DNA of 20,439 nucleotides from contig JAFUCW010000444.1 in NCBI GenBank assembly GCA_017459485.1, positions 1-20,439 on the forward strand. The letters run 5' to 3'. The stretch is from Eggerthellaceae bacterium (GTDB lineage: Bacteria > Actinomycetota > Coriobacteriia > Coriobacteriales > Eggerthellaceae). Shown piece after piece: positions 1 to 7,632 of the stretch. The notes beneath the pieces were generated by a model, which saw only the letters and a list, made by a program, of their open reading frames with translations, searched no databases and was not told the DNA's origin. Position 1 is the first letter of the stretch. Each line of letters starts with the position of its first letter. The position numbers and the translations under genes were made by a program.

Positions 1-331
1 CCTTGCCCACTTTCCGCGCATCGGAGCTTACCAGCGTCAATCGGTCGATCCAGGGAGCGCATGTTTCGGCGAGCACGGGAAGCAGGGATGCGTCGCGCTC
101 TATTGCCACAACGTGCGCACCGCGGGCCAACAGCGCGCACGAAAGCGTGCCTATGCCTGGCCCGACCTCCACGACGCGGTCGCCGGGGCCGACGTTGGCC
201 AAATCGCAGATCTTGCCGACTATCGCGTCGTTGACCAGGAAATGCTGACCTAACGACTTCTTGGTGGAAAGGCCGTGGTCCTCGAGGACACGGCGCGTGG
301 CGGACACGCTCGCAAGCGGCGAATGCGCCAT
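1..331 (-). CDS. ksgA: 16S rRNA dimethyladenosine transferase KsgA/RsmA, 5' part (cut by window edge)
   Basis: This enzyme uses S-adenosylmethionine to dimethylate two adjacent adenines in the 3'-terminal helix of 16S rRNA during small-subunit maturation. The first 110 codons are present; the family is normally about 260-300 residues, so more than half lies beyond position 1. Reading the minus strand from the ATG at 331, the family signature KKSLGQHFLV appears near residue 25. The Rossmann SAM-binding motif VVEVGPGIGTLS follows, then an acidic ribose-binding strand ending VVAIERD. The start codon is 4 bp after the stop of the upstream flavodoxin-like gene, with a purine-rich GGGGAG inside that gene's end, which suggests translational coupling. 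It is last of the visible metG-tatD-reductase-ksgA series, an arrangement in which metG, tatD and ksgA are common neighbours in Gram-positives. Identity is near certain; only the extent is unknown. Confidence 0.96.
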   Translation of the reverse strand, partial: MAHSPLASVSATRRVLEDHGLSTKKSLGQHFLVNDAIVGKICDLANVGPGDRVVEVGPGIGTLSCALLARGAHVVAIERDASLLPVLAETCAPWIDRLTLVSSDARKVGK

Positions 332-335
332 GGCG

Positions 336-875
336 CTACCTGCTCCCCTCGCCAAACAGGTCGCGCTCCACGTTGTCTACGATGCGGTCGGAATCAAGCC
401 CTATGTAGGCGTAGACCTGGGCAAGCTGGAACCCCGCCACGGCAAGGCCCGAACGGGTGCAATCCACCAGCGGCGCATAGCCGTTCGGGTCTCCCCCGTC
501 ACCCAGCACGACCAAGCATGCCTGGTGCTTCGGCTTCTTGCGGGTCTCGAGCCAATAATGAGGCTGAAAGCGGTCGATCATCGCCTTGTAGTTGGCAGGG
601 GGACCTGCGAAGTACACCGGAGAGACAATGTAGAGCGCATCGGTGGATGCCAGCGCATCGAGCACGGTCGCCATGTCGTCTTCCATGAAGCACTCGCCGG
701 TCGCCTCGCAGGCGTTGCACCCTATGCAATGGTGGATGTCGAGGTCCGCAAGGCGTAGCGTCTCCACCTTGTCGGCCGGGAAGTGCCTGGAAAGAGCGGT
801 CGCCAAACCCTTCGCCACGCGGGCGGATTTCCCCATCGCGCGCGGGCTTGCGCAGATTATCGTCCGGTTTGCCAT
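336..875 (-). CDS. Flavodoxin-fold NAD(P)H-dependent FMN reductase-like protein with four-cysteine motif
   Basis: The 179-residue protein has the layout of the NADPH-dependent FMN reductase / iron-sulfur flavoprotein superfamily. An N-terminal beta strand leads into a phosphate-binding loop (CASPRAMGKSARVA, residues 8-21), and a central YIVSPVYFAGPPANYKAMID segment binds flavin in relatives. Between them is a cysteine cluster, Cys50, Cys53, Cys56 and Cys62 (HHCIGCNACEATGEC). Relatives with a compact cluster of this kind either bind an iron-sulfur centre or use the cysteines for redox chemistry; which applies here cannot be told. The ATG at 875 has a strong GGGAGG ribosome site, and the gene overlaps the end of tatD by 19 bp, so the two are co-transcribed. 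Its substrate is unknown. Its position inside a translation cluster does not give it a role in translation. Confidence 0.85.
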   Translation of the reverse strand: MANRTIICASPRAMGKSARVAKGLATALSRHFPADKVETLRLADLDIHHCIGCNACEATGECFMEDDMATVLDALASTDALYIVSPVYFAGPPANYKAMIDRFQPHYWLETRKKPKHQACLVVLGDGGDPNGYAPLVDCTRSGLAVAGFQLAQVYAYIGLDSDRIVDNVERDLFGEGSR

Positions 876-1873
876 GCTGTTGCCTCCCTGTCAAGCAAAT
901 CGACGGTGTTTTCGTATATCGAAGAAAGCAGGACCTCTCGGCTACCCCCCGGATCGGCGCCCAGCTCCTGGGCCACCGCCTGCGCCGTGAACGCGATCAA
1001 GTCCGGGCTGCATTCGACGCTGCGAAACGGTGCAGGGGCCATGTAGGGGCCGTCGGTCTCCAGGAGCAGACGGTCGCGTGGGACAAGCGGCAACGCGTCC
1101 CGCAAGTCGTCCGAAGACCCGAACGTAACCGCGCCGCCAACCGCCACGAAGCACCCCCGCTCAACCCACGGCGCAAGCACGTCGGCGCCCAAGTTGAAGC
1201 AATGCAGGATCGTCCCCGCCTCGGGAAAGCCCTCTTCGTCCATGATTTGCAGCGCATCGTCATGCGCCTCCCGCAGATGAAGCGCTATGGGCAGGCCCGT
1301 TTCGTGGGCGATGCCTATCTGGCGGCGGAACACGTCGCGCTGTACGTCGCGCGGACTGTAGTCGTAATGGTAGTCCAGGCCAACCTCGCCCACGCAACAC
1401 GTGCGCGGGTCGGCAAGATGCCCCATAAGACTGCTGCGCGCATCCGCGTCGAACAAGCGTGCCTCGTGCGGATGGCACCCGCACGCAACGCGGTAGGCGG
1501 GCATTTGCACCGCAGAGTCGCCCGTCCAGGACTGAGCCATGCCCTGCGCGTCGGCAAACCAGGTGTCTATCTGGTCGTACACCACGTCTGCATCTTCAAC
1601 CGGGTCGGTTATGCAGCAAACAAAGCCAACCCCATGGATGGCCGCGCGCGCAAGGGACCGAGCGGGGCTGCGCAACATGGAAAGATGCGTATGGGAATCC
1701 GCAAGCGCGTGTTCGAGCGCCGGATCGGGCGCAGGCACTTCGCGCAACGCGTGCTTCCTCTTGGTGCGGAAGATGGCGTCGTCGAACGCGGCGTTGACGT
1801 CCGACCCGAAGGGCCTTCCCCCGCCAGGCGTCGATGCTTCGCTTGTTGCTTCATCTACCACGTCATTACCCAA
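857..1873 (-). CDS. tatD: TatD family metal-dependent hydrolase (DNase/RNase-like)
   Basis: TatD proteins are TIM-barrel, metal-dependent nucleases of the amidohydrolase superfamily, with reported 3'-5' exonuclease activity. Landmarks in order are LADSHTHLS (metal-binding HxH), ACGCHPHEA, CVGEVGLDYHYDYSP (metal-bridging Glu), ALHLREAHDDAL, ILHCFN and the C-terminal LLLETDGPYMAP with the catalytic Asp. At up to 338 codons it exceeds the usual 255-270, because about 58 residues precede the barrel. The part nearest the barrel (AIFRTKRKHALREVPAPDP) looks structured; the first 25 or so residues are low complexity. The start is uncertain: the TTG at 1873 opens the longest frame but lacks a convincing ribosome site, and GTG codons just inside are alternatives. 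A 105-bp gap separates it from metG, and its end overlaps the reductase gene. Confidence 0.92.
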   Translation of the reverse strand: MGNDVVDEATSEASTPGGGRPFGSDVNAAFDDAIFRTKRKHALREVPAPDPALEHALADSHTHLSMLRSPARSLARAAIHGVGFVCCITDPVEDADVVYDQIDTWFADAQGMAQSWTGDSAVQMPAYRVACGCHPHEARLFDADARSSLMGHLADPRTCCVGEVGLDYHYDYSPRDVQRDVFRRQIGIAHETGLPIALHLREAHDDALQIMDEEGFPEAGTILHCFNLGADVLAPWVERGCFVAVGGAVTFGSSDDLRDALPLVPRDRLLLETDGPYMAPAPFRSVECSPDLIAFTAQAVAQELGADPGGSREVLLSSIYENTVDLLDREATAWQTGR

Positions 1874-1978
1874 ACGTCGCGCCGCTCACCAAACGGCAGC
1901 ATGTCACTGCCCCATACAGCAAAACAACCTGCCGCTCGGAGAGTCCCGCATTCGGGGGCAAGACAACGCGCTCCAAGG

Positions 1979-3562
1979 CTACTCCAAGGCAAGGTCGATC
2001 GCGTCTACGTCCAAGCGCGGGAACAGAGGATCGCCTGTGACCACGGCGTTGCCTGAAGGAAGGCCGCCCCAACAAGACGCGCCCTCGATGTCGGTCACGT
2101 CGACGAGCGATCCAAGACCCAGGCGATTGTAGACTTCCTGGGAAGTGTTCGGCATGAACGGCGCCATGAACAGTGCCACGATGCGACACGCCTCGAGCAG
2201 GTTGTACATGACCGCAGCAAGCTCCTCTGCCCTGGACTCCTCTTTCGCAAGGTTCCAGGGAGCAGTGTTTTCCACGTAGAGGTTCGCCGCCTGGGCAAGC
2301 TTGTTCACTGCCGCCGTCGCGCCGGTGAAGTCGACCTTGTCCATGCAGGCGGCGTAGTCTGCGTAGAGTGTGTTCGCAACGTCCGCAAGCGGGTTGTCCT
2401 GCGCACCGTCCGGGGCGGCGGGAACATGGCCATCGAAATACTTGCCGGTCATGTTGAACACACGCGAGCACAGGTTTCCCCAGGTGTTCGCCAAATCGGC
2501 GTTGTAGACCTGCACCATGCGCTCAAGCGAAATGTCTCCGTCGTGGCCGAACTGGACGTCGGAGAGGAAGTAATAGCGATACGCATCCACGCCGAAGATC
2601 CTTACCAGGTCGGCAGGCATGACGCCGTTGCCCTTCGATTTCGACATCTTTTCGCCCTTGGTGAGCAAGAAGCCGTGGCCGAACACGTGCTCGGGAACGG
2701 GCATTCCCGCAGCCATGAGCATTGCCGGCCAAATCACGCAGTGGAAGCGCGTGATGTCCTGGCCCACGAAATGGTAGGCCGCAGGCCAGAAACGCTCCCA
2801 TTCGCCTTCGCGGTCGGGATCGGCATAGCCGATGCCCGTCAGATAGGCAAGCAGCGCGTCGAACCACACGGAGGCAACGTGGTCGCTGTCGAAGGGGAAC
2901 GGAATGCCCCAGTCGAAGGTCGACCGGCTGATGGAAAGGTCCTTCAAGCCGCTTTTCACAAAGGACACGATTTCGTTGCGACGGGTCTGGGGCTGGATGA
3001 AGTCGGGATGCTCGTCGTAGAACGCAAGCAGCCTGTCTTGGAAGGCAGACAGCTTGAAGAACCAGTTCTCCTCCCCGCCGGACTCGTAGCGGACCGGACG
3101 CTTGCAGTCGGGGCAGACGAACTGGCCTTCGTCGTTTCTTTCCAAGTCGGATTCGGCGTAGTAGGTTTCTTCGTGAACGCAGTACCATCCCTCGTAGCTG
3201 GACGTATAGAGCCATCCAGCGTCGTTTACACGGCTGAGGAAATCCTGCACCGTCCGGGTCTGGCGATCGCTGGACGTGCGCACGATGTCAGTGTAGGTAA
3301 TGTCGAGCAGCTCCCACGCATCGAGGAATGTGGGTTCCATGGAGTCGCACCACTGCTGGGGCGTCATCCCTTTGGACGCAGCAGTTTCGGCGACCTTCTG
3401 GCCATGCTCATCCATGCCTCCCACAAACGCGACCTCGTAGCCGTCCATGCGCTTGAAACGCGAAAGCGCGTCGGCTCCAATAGTGGTGTAGGCCGTGCCC
3501 AGGTGAGGTGCGGCGTTCACATAATAGATAGGCGTCGTGATGAAGAACGTGCCCTTCGACAT
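1979..3562 (-). CDS. metG: Methionyl-tRNA synthetase
   Basis: This class I aminoacyl-tRNA synthetase charges tRNA-Met in the cytoplasm. The 527 residues contain the HIGH-equivalent HLGT (residues 20-23), the connective-peptide zinc-knuckle region (residues 123-155), the binding segment SVWFDALLAYLTGIGY, the FVGQDITRFH motif and KMSKS (305-309). A helical anticodon-binding domain follows, with NTAPWNLAK. The length fits the compact form lacking the C-terminal Trbp111-like dimerisation/tRNA-binding domain seen in longer MetRS. The knuckle reads Cys128-x-His130 followed by Cys150-x2-Cys153, so the first pair is not the usual CxxC. The ATG at 3562 has GAGGG five bases upstream. The 164-bp leader shows no clear promoter or T-box features, and it starts a probable transcript with tatD, the reductase gene and ksgA. 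Confidence 0.98.
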   Translation of the reverse strand: MSKGTFFITTPIYYVNAAPHLGTAYTTIGADALSRFKRMDGYEVAFVGGMDEHGQKVAETAASKGMTPQQWCDSMEPTFLDAWELLDITYTDIVRTSSDRQTRTVQDFLSRVNDAGWLYTSSYEGWYCVHEETYYAESDLERNDEGQFVCPDCKRPVRYESGGEENWFFKLSAFQDRLLAFYDEHPDFIQPQTRRNEIVSFVKSGLKDLSISRSTFDWGIPFPFDSDHVASVWFDALLAYLTGIGYADPDREGEWERFWPAAYHFVGQDITRFHCVIWPAMLMAAGMPVPEHVFGHGFLLTKGEKMSKSKGNGVMPADLVRIFGVDAYRYYFLSDVQFGHDGDISLERMVQVYNADLANTWGNLCSRVFNMTGKYFDGHVPAAPDGAQDNPLADVANTLYADYAACMDKVDFTGATAAVNKLAQAANLYVENTAPWNLAKEESRAEELAAVMYNLLEACRIVALFMAPFMPNTSQEVYNRLGLGSLVDVTDIEGASCWGGLPSGNAVVTGDPLFPRLDVDAIDLALE

Positions 3563-3726
3563 GCAATCCCTCTTTCTGCTTGGTTGCTTGAGCTGCTAAT
3601 GATAGCGCAAGCACGCCAAACGCGCAGGAGATTCGAAAGGAGACGACCCCAAACCCGAACAAGGCGGGAAGATGGGGCGCCTGGGCGCCGCGCAGCGCGA
3701 CTGTCGTCTCCCAGAGGCTAAAGGGG
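3563..3726. other. Intergenic spacer between coiled-coil gene and metG
   Basis: The 164-bp gap holds the metG ribosome site (GAGGG on the minus strand at about 3568-3572) and a possible -10-like TATCAT about 40 bp upstream of metG with no matching -35. Near the coiled-coil gene's stop is a short GC-rich self-complementary stretch around 3676-3691 (GGCGCC repeated), without a T tract. No T-box, riboswitch or tRNA is recognisable. Confidence 0.4.
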
Positions 3727-4842
3727 TTAAATGGTGCGCATCTCTTCTACCACCATCGAGTACCACTTTTCGGCATTCGGGGGGCAGTACGTGCGTGCAT
3801 GGTCGAGCGTCACCGTGTAGCCGTAGAACTTCCCCAAGTACTCTACGTGCGCACGGCACCCGTCCGCAAACGTTGGGAACGTGCGGTAGTCGGTAGCATT
3901 GGCGAACCAACCCCAGGCGTTGTTGGAGGTGTTGTAAGGCACCGCACGCCCCTTGCCCGACTCGAGAGTAGAGATTGCCGGACTCCAACGCGGGTCGACC
4001 CCGAAGTCCCAGGCAGCTTCGGCGCACGCCTGCCCACACCCAGCCATGGGGGAACCGGCGAAGTATGCGTCAATGCGCTTCGTCCACTCCTCCACGAACT
4101 GGTCACGCGTTACACGCCAGTTGACGTTGTTGTCGATGGCCCCCACTTTCTCGAGCTCCTTGGCGCGGCGTTCGATTTCGGCTTCGGCCTCCTCTTGCGC
4201 CTTCACGCGGGCTTCCTTGGCAGACTCCATGGCCTGCTCGGCGCGGGCCTCCTGCTCGACGGCAGTGGCCTCTTCTTCTTCGGCGATCGCCTTCTGCGCG
4301 TCGGCGTCGACCTTGGCCGTCTGCTGGGTGGCCAACGCGTTTTCGTACTCTTCCTTCATGGCGGTGTACTTCTTGATCTCAGCCGTGTTCAACTCCTGGA
4401 AATGGTCCAAGTAGGTCAGGTTAGAGAGAAACTCGGAAAGCGACGAACTCGAGAAGATCAGCTCCGTCAGATTGAAGCCCTCTGCCTCCATGCGATATTG
4501 GGCACGCATAGCATCCGCACTACGCTTCTTTTGGCCGTCAAGCTGGCTGCCCACACGGTCGAGCGTGGCCTGGCTTTCGGAAATCTGCGCCTCGAGCCTG
4601 GCGACTTCCTCGCGCGCCGCTTCGGCCGCAGCACGTGCGGCGGTCGCGCGCTCGCTGGCGTCGTTGTACTCTTCGGCGGTTCGTTCGACCTCCTGTTGGG
4701 TCTCGTCGATGCGCACCTGAAGGACCGTCATATCCGTCTCGTCAATAGCAAAAACAGGTTGTGCACACGCAAGAATGGCAAAAAGGAGTGCGGCAGAAAG
4801 AGCTGCACACGCGGTAAAGAGATGCTGCGTTTGTGTCTTCAT
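3727..4842 (-). CDS. Secreted coiled-coil protein with C-terminal lysozyme-like (glucosaminidase-type) domain
   Basis: The 371-residue exported protein begins with a signal peptide (hydrophobic core residues 9-26, likely cleavage after VFA at 32). Cys26 follows ILA, which only loosely fits a lipobox. Residues about 40-240 are a long alanine/glutamate-rich coiled coil interrupted by GFNLTELIFSSSSLSEFLSN (about 132-151). That layout resembles the N-terminal half of PcsB/CwlO-type hydrolases, which FtsEX regulates in other bacteria. After a DNNVNWRVTRDQF linker, residues 255-371 look like a compact lysozyme-fold module with STLESGKG (Glu304 as candidate catalytic acid) and NNAWGWFA. Three cysteines (269, 273, 329) could form disulfides. 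The ATG at 4842 has a good GGAAGGTGA ribosome site. Peptidoglycan cleavage is inferred from fold resemblance. No ftsEX is visible in the window. Confidence 0.78.
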   Translation of the reverse strand: MKTQTQHLFTACAALSAALLFAILACAQPVFAIDETDMTVLQVRIDETQQEVERTAEEYNDASERATAARAAAEAAREEVARLEAQISESQATLDRVGSQLDGQKKRSADAMRAQYRMEAEGFNLTELIFSSSSLSEFLSNLTYLDHFQELNTAEIKKYTAMKEEYENALATQQTAKVDADAQKAIAEEEEATAVEQEARAEQAMESAKEARVKAQEEAEAEIERRAKELEKVGAIDNNVNWRVTRDQFVEEWTKRIDAYFAGSPMAGCGQACAEAAWDFGVDPRWSPAISTLESGKGRAVPYNTSNNAWGWFANATDYRTFPTFADGCRAHVEYLGKFYGYTVTLDHARTYCPPNAEKWYSMVVEEMRTI

Positions 4843-5033
4843 TTTTCACCTTCCGCATACGGGCAGTCATGTTAGTGTAGCGATAAAAAGTGGGGAATAT
4901 GTGGTGAGCGCCCCAGATTAAGCTACACAACACATTGGGCCAGCAGGGAGGTCTTGCTGCGATGCCACCTTGCTTCACACCTGCAGCCCGTGTGAAGCGC
5001 CTCAGAAAGCGCAATCCACAAGAAAACGCAGAT
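4843..5033. other. Intergenic spacer between rsmI and coiled-coil gene
   Basis: This 191-bp spacer carries a 9-bp perfect stem-loop near the rsmI end (see separate entry). Near the coiled-coil gene is an AT-richer stretch at about 4870-4910 that reads CTTTTTATCGCTACACTAACAT on the minus strand in part, the likeliest place for that gene's promoter. No hexamer pair is close enough to consensus to define one. Confidence 0.35.
4972..4998 (-). terminator. Perfect 9-bp inverted repeat downstream of rsmI
   Basis: GCTTCACAC (4972-4980) and GTGTGAAGC (4990-4998) are exact reverse complements around a 9-nt loop that itself contains CTGCAG. The stem begins 36 bp after the rsmI stop on the transcribed strand. 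It is a plausible transcript-end hairpin, but no U-run follows (the minus strand continues AAGGTGGC), so it is not a classical intrinsic terminator. It may protect the 3' end or assist a factor-dependent stop. Confidence 0.4.
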
Positions 5034-5909
5034 CTAAGGCTTTGCTCCGGATTCGTGAACAAGACGGTACGCGTCGTTGCGAGAGATGCCGAATTCGCCC
5101 TGGAGGCGCTCGACGACGTCGCGCTTGGTCGCCCCGGGGCTTGCAAGCAGGCGGCCCGCCTCTTGCTGGGCACGCGCAAGGGCCTCGTCTGCCGCCTGGA
5201 GCTCTTCTTGCGCGCCTGCCACGTCGATCACGACCGCTATCTCGCCCTTGAGACCGCCCTTTTCTGCACGTGCGGCAAAAACCGACGCAAGCTCTGCAGC
5301 CGAACCAACCACAACCTCCTCGTGGACCTTCGTGAGCTCGCGGCACACGGCAACCCTTCGCCTTGGCATCGCCTTGGAAAGCGCATCGAGCAGCGCAAGC
5401 AGCCGGTGTGGGCTCTCGTAGAAAACTCCCACTGCTTCCAGGTGGGCAAGCGTGTCGAGCGCACGCCTGCGCTCCCCTTCCTTGCGCGGAAAAAAACCGC
5501 CGAAATAGAACCGAGGACACGAAAAGCCGCTGGCAGCGTAGGCAGTGGCAACAGCCGTTGGTCCTGGAAGCACTTCGACGGATGCGCCCGCATCGCGGAC
5601 GGCGGACACCAACCGCGCACCAGGGTCGGAAACGCCGGGCATGCCCGCATCGCTGCAGTACACGACCGTCTCCCCCGCCAAGACGCGGTCGACGACGAAG
5701 GCGGCGCGCTGCCCAAGCACCTCTTCGTCAAGGCGCTCAAGGCGCTTGCCAGCCACGCCAAGGGCGGCAAGCAGCTTCCCGGTGACGCGCGTGTCTTCGC
5801 AGCACACAACGTCGGCGCTGCGCAAGGCATCGAGCGCCCGTGGAGTCATGTCGCCTAGATTGCCCAGCGGCGTAGGGCACATGACCAATTTTCCCTTTCG
5901 TGTATCCAT
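5034..5909 (-). CDS. rsmI: 16S rRNA (cytidine-1402-2'-O)-methyltransferase RsmI
   Basis: RsmI uses SAM to methylate the ribose of C1402 in the decoding centre of 16S rRNA. The 291 residues match the family length and show the tetrapyrrole-methylase fold motifs in order: VMCPTPLGNLGDMTPRAL near residue 9, VVCCEDTR, YCSDAGMPGVSDPGARLV, LPGPTAVATAYAASGF, FYFGGFFPRKEGER, VFYESPHRL and VAVCRELTKVHEE. The C-terminal 60 residues form an alanine/glutamate-rich helix followed by a small helical domain (TKRDVVERLQGEFGISRNDAYRLV), as in standard RsmI. The start is the ATG at 5909, with only a weak GATGGA ribosome site. The upstream region contains a 6-bp inverted repeat 12 bp from the start codon. It is transcribed towards metG and ksgA, another rRNA methyltransferase. 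Confidence 0.97.
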   Translation of the reverse strand: MDTRKGKLVMCPTPLGNLGDMTPRALDALRSADVVCCEDTRVTGKLLAALGVAGKRLERLDEEVLGQRAAFVVDRVLAGETVVYCSDAGMPGVSDPGARLVSAVRDAGASVEVLPGPTAVATAYAASGFSCPRFYFGGFFPRKEGERRRALDTLAHLEAVGVFYESPHRLLALLDALSKAMPRRRVAVCRELTKVHEEVVVGSAAELASVFAARAEKGGLKGEIAVVIDVAGAQEELQAADEALARAQQEAGRLLASPGATKRDVVERLQGEFGISRNDAYRLVHESGAKP

Positions 5910-5920
5910 GTTTCCATCTT

Positions 5921-5936
5921 AGTGCAAAAATGCACT
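5921..5936. repeat. Short inverted repeat AGTGCA-AAAA-TGCACT
   Basis: A perfect 6-bp dyad with an AAAA loop lies 12-27 bp upstream of the rsmI start codon, inside the divergent rsmI / radical SAM intergenic region. It could be a small leader hairpin that overlaps the ribosome-binding area, or an operator. Nothing else in the window repeats it. Confidence 0.35.
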
Positions 5937-6029
5937 CTAGGGAAAACTTCGCTCCCCCTGGCACATAACCCACGGCACTGAGTGCGGCCCGTGCGCTCTA
6001 CGCCATTACGAGCGTCCACATGCGAAACC

Positions 6030-6058
6030 TTGTGCTAAAGTTTCCACTTGGCAAAAAT
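6030..6058 (+). promoter_or_regulatory. Weak candidate promoter for the radical SAM gene
   Basis: TTGTGC (6030-6035) and AAAAAT (6053-6058) are separated by 17 bp and lie in the AT-richest part of the 5910-6090 intergenic region, 33 bp before the GTG start. Only the TTG of the -35 and four of six -10 positions match the sigma-70 consensus, so this is a tentative call. Confidence 0.3.
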
Positions 6059-6090
6059 AACAGGCTCGACTAGCGACAAAGAGGTAACCC

Positions 6091-7437
6091 GTGCTTTCGG
6101 AGCGCGTTCTTACAAAAATCGTCAAGGGCATGACCATGCGTCAGCTGATACTTTCTCCTACCAGCGAAACCCATGTCCCTCCCGCAGAGCCCGGACGCCG
6201 CTACATGCTCTACCTCCACGTGCCGTTCTGCGAGCGGCTTTGCCCCTTCTGCAGCTTCAACCGCTACCCGTTTCGCGAAGACGTCGCCCGCCCCTATTTC
6301 CAGAGCATGCGCAAGGAGATGCTCATGCTCGAAGACCTGGGCTACGATTTCGAAAGCATCTACGTGGGGGGCGGCACTCCCACCATCATGATCGACGAGC
6401 TGTGCGAAACGCTCGACTTGGCGCAAGAGCGCTTCAGCGTGGAGGAAGTGGCGTCGGAGACCAACCCGAACCATCTGACCAGGCCCTACTTGGAGAAGCT
6501 CCAGGGCCGTGTCCAACGACTGAGCGTGGGCGTGCAGAGCTTCGACGATGGACTGCTCAAGACCATGGACCGCTACGACAAGTACGGCAGCGGAGCCGAA
6601 ATCCAGGAGCGTATCGCCGAAGCCCTACCGTACTTCGACTCGCTCAACGTGGACATGATCTTTAACTTCCCCACGCAAAGCGAAGACATCTTGATCAAGG
6701 ACTTGGAAACCGTGGCGACCTGCGGGTCACGCCAGGTCACGTTCTCGCCGCTCTACGTGTCAGACGCGACCACCGCGAAGATGACCGAGACGCTCGGTGC
6801 GATGGACTACGAACGGGAAGAGCGCTACTACCACATCGTCGACGAAGTGCTTGCAGGGGGAAGCGACCCGCTCTACGACCGCACGACCCTGTGGACGTTC
6901 ACACGCAACGGAGAGACTGCCCACGGAGGCTGCGGCCCCGAAGCACCTCTTCCCAACCCGCGCATCGAAGAGTACCAGGTGGCATACGAGGACTACCCCG
7001 CCATCGGAAGCGGATCGATCGCCCATCTGGCAGGCGCCATCTACGTGAACAGCTTTAGCATCGCCGAGTACAATGCTGCCTTCGACGAAGGGCGCATGCC
7101 TATAATGGGCAAGGCTGAGCTGGGGAAACGGGACTTGATGCGCTACCGCTTCCTACTCGACCTCTACAAGCTCGACTTCTCAAAAAGCCGTTTCGAACGC
7201 GACTTCGGCTGCCCGATCGAAATGGGCCTACCCGCCGAAATGGCGTTCATGCGCGCCAACCACGCATTTTCCGTCGACGACCAGGAGCATCTGAAGCTTT
7301 CGGCCAACGGCCGCTACCTGGTTTGCGTCATGTACCGCCAATTCCTCAGCGGCATGAACAACCTGCGAGACCAAGCGCGCGCCAACCTCTCCGGTCCCGA
7401 ACGCCATCTTCTGTTCGGAGACGGAAAGGCAAGCTGA
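6091..7437 (+). CDS. Radical SAM protein of the coproporphyrinogen III oxidase-like (HemW/HemN) family
   Basis: The 448-residue protein has the radical SAM cluster motif CERLCPFC (Cys47, Cys51, Cys54, CX3CX2C) preceded by YMLYLHVPF, exactly as in HemN/HemW relatives. GGGTPT (93-98), SETNPNHL and RLSVGVQSFDD follow, and then FNFPTQSEDIL where HemN-like enzymes bind SAM. A C-terminal domain of about 150 residues replaces the usual HemW tail. Family members include anaerobic coproporphyrinogen dehydrogenase, the heme chaperone HemW and heme-degrading ChuW/HutW enzymes; the sequence alone does not decide which. No haem genes are adjacent. I chose the GTG at 6091 because AAAGAGGT sits 6 bases upstream; the ATGs at 6130 and 6136 are alternatives with a weaker AAGGG. 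It is transcribed divergently from rsmI. Confidence 0.88.
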   Translation: MLSERVLTKIVKGMTMRQLILSPTSETHVPPAEPGRRYMLYLHVPFCERLCPFCSFNRYPFREDVARPYFQSMRKEMLMLEDLGYDFESIYVGGGTPTIMIDELCETLDLAQERFSVEEVASETNPNHLTRPYLEKLQGRVQRLSVGVQSFDDGLLKTMDRYDKYGSGAEIQERIAEALPYFDSLNVDMIFNFPTQSEDILIKDLETVATCGSRQVTFSPLYVSDATTAKMTETLGAMDYEREERYYHIVDEVLAGGSDPLYDRTTLWTFTRNGETAHGGCGPEAPLPNPRIEEYQVAYEDYPAIGSGSIAHLAGAIYVNSFSIAEYNAAFDEGRMPIMGKAELGKRDLMRYRFLLDLYKLDFSKSRFERDFGCPIEMGLPAEMAFMRANHAFSVDDQEHLKLSANGRYLVCVMYRQFLSGMNNLRDQARANLSGPERHLLFGDGKAS

Positions 7438-7566
7438 CGCAGCCTGTCCGCACAAAGGCTCCTGCCTGCCAAAACGCAGCACACCCACGCAGAGGACAGC
7501 CCCGCTATAACGCAGTAGGTTCACATCTGGGTGCCCATGTTCCCATTGCAGCTCAAAAGGCGTACC

Positions 7567-7632
7567 ATGAAGCCATGGATCACGCAGTTGCGCAGAAACG
7601 CCCAGGCAAAAGCCGCATGGTATGGCGCTTAG
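7567..7632 (+). other. Possible 21-codon overlapping ORF at the start of the nuclease gene
   Basis: ATG at 7567 opens a 21-codon frame (starting MKPWITQLRR, stop TAG at 7630-7632) that overlaps the first codons of the lipoprotein nuclease in another frame. The only good ribosome site here, AAAAGG at 7555-7560, is 6 bases from this ATG but 14 bases from the nuclease ATG at 7575. It may be a translationally coupled leader, or chance. Confidence 0.2.

Noticed and set aside
848..2056. Long plus-strand open frame antisense to tatD
   Set aside because: It is a GC-rich shadow of tatD, with Arg/Ala/His-rich low-information translation, no ribosome site and no domain; the minus-strand frame has all TatD motifs.
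3676..3691. Intrinsic terminator after metG's leader side
   Set aside because: The GGCGCC repeats could pair, but the loop is too short and no T-run follows on either strand.
2426..3721. Long plus-strand frame antisense to metG
   Set aside because: It mirrors the metG codons in composition, has no recognisable motif, and metG is certain.
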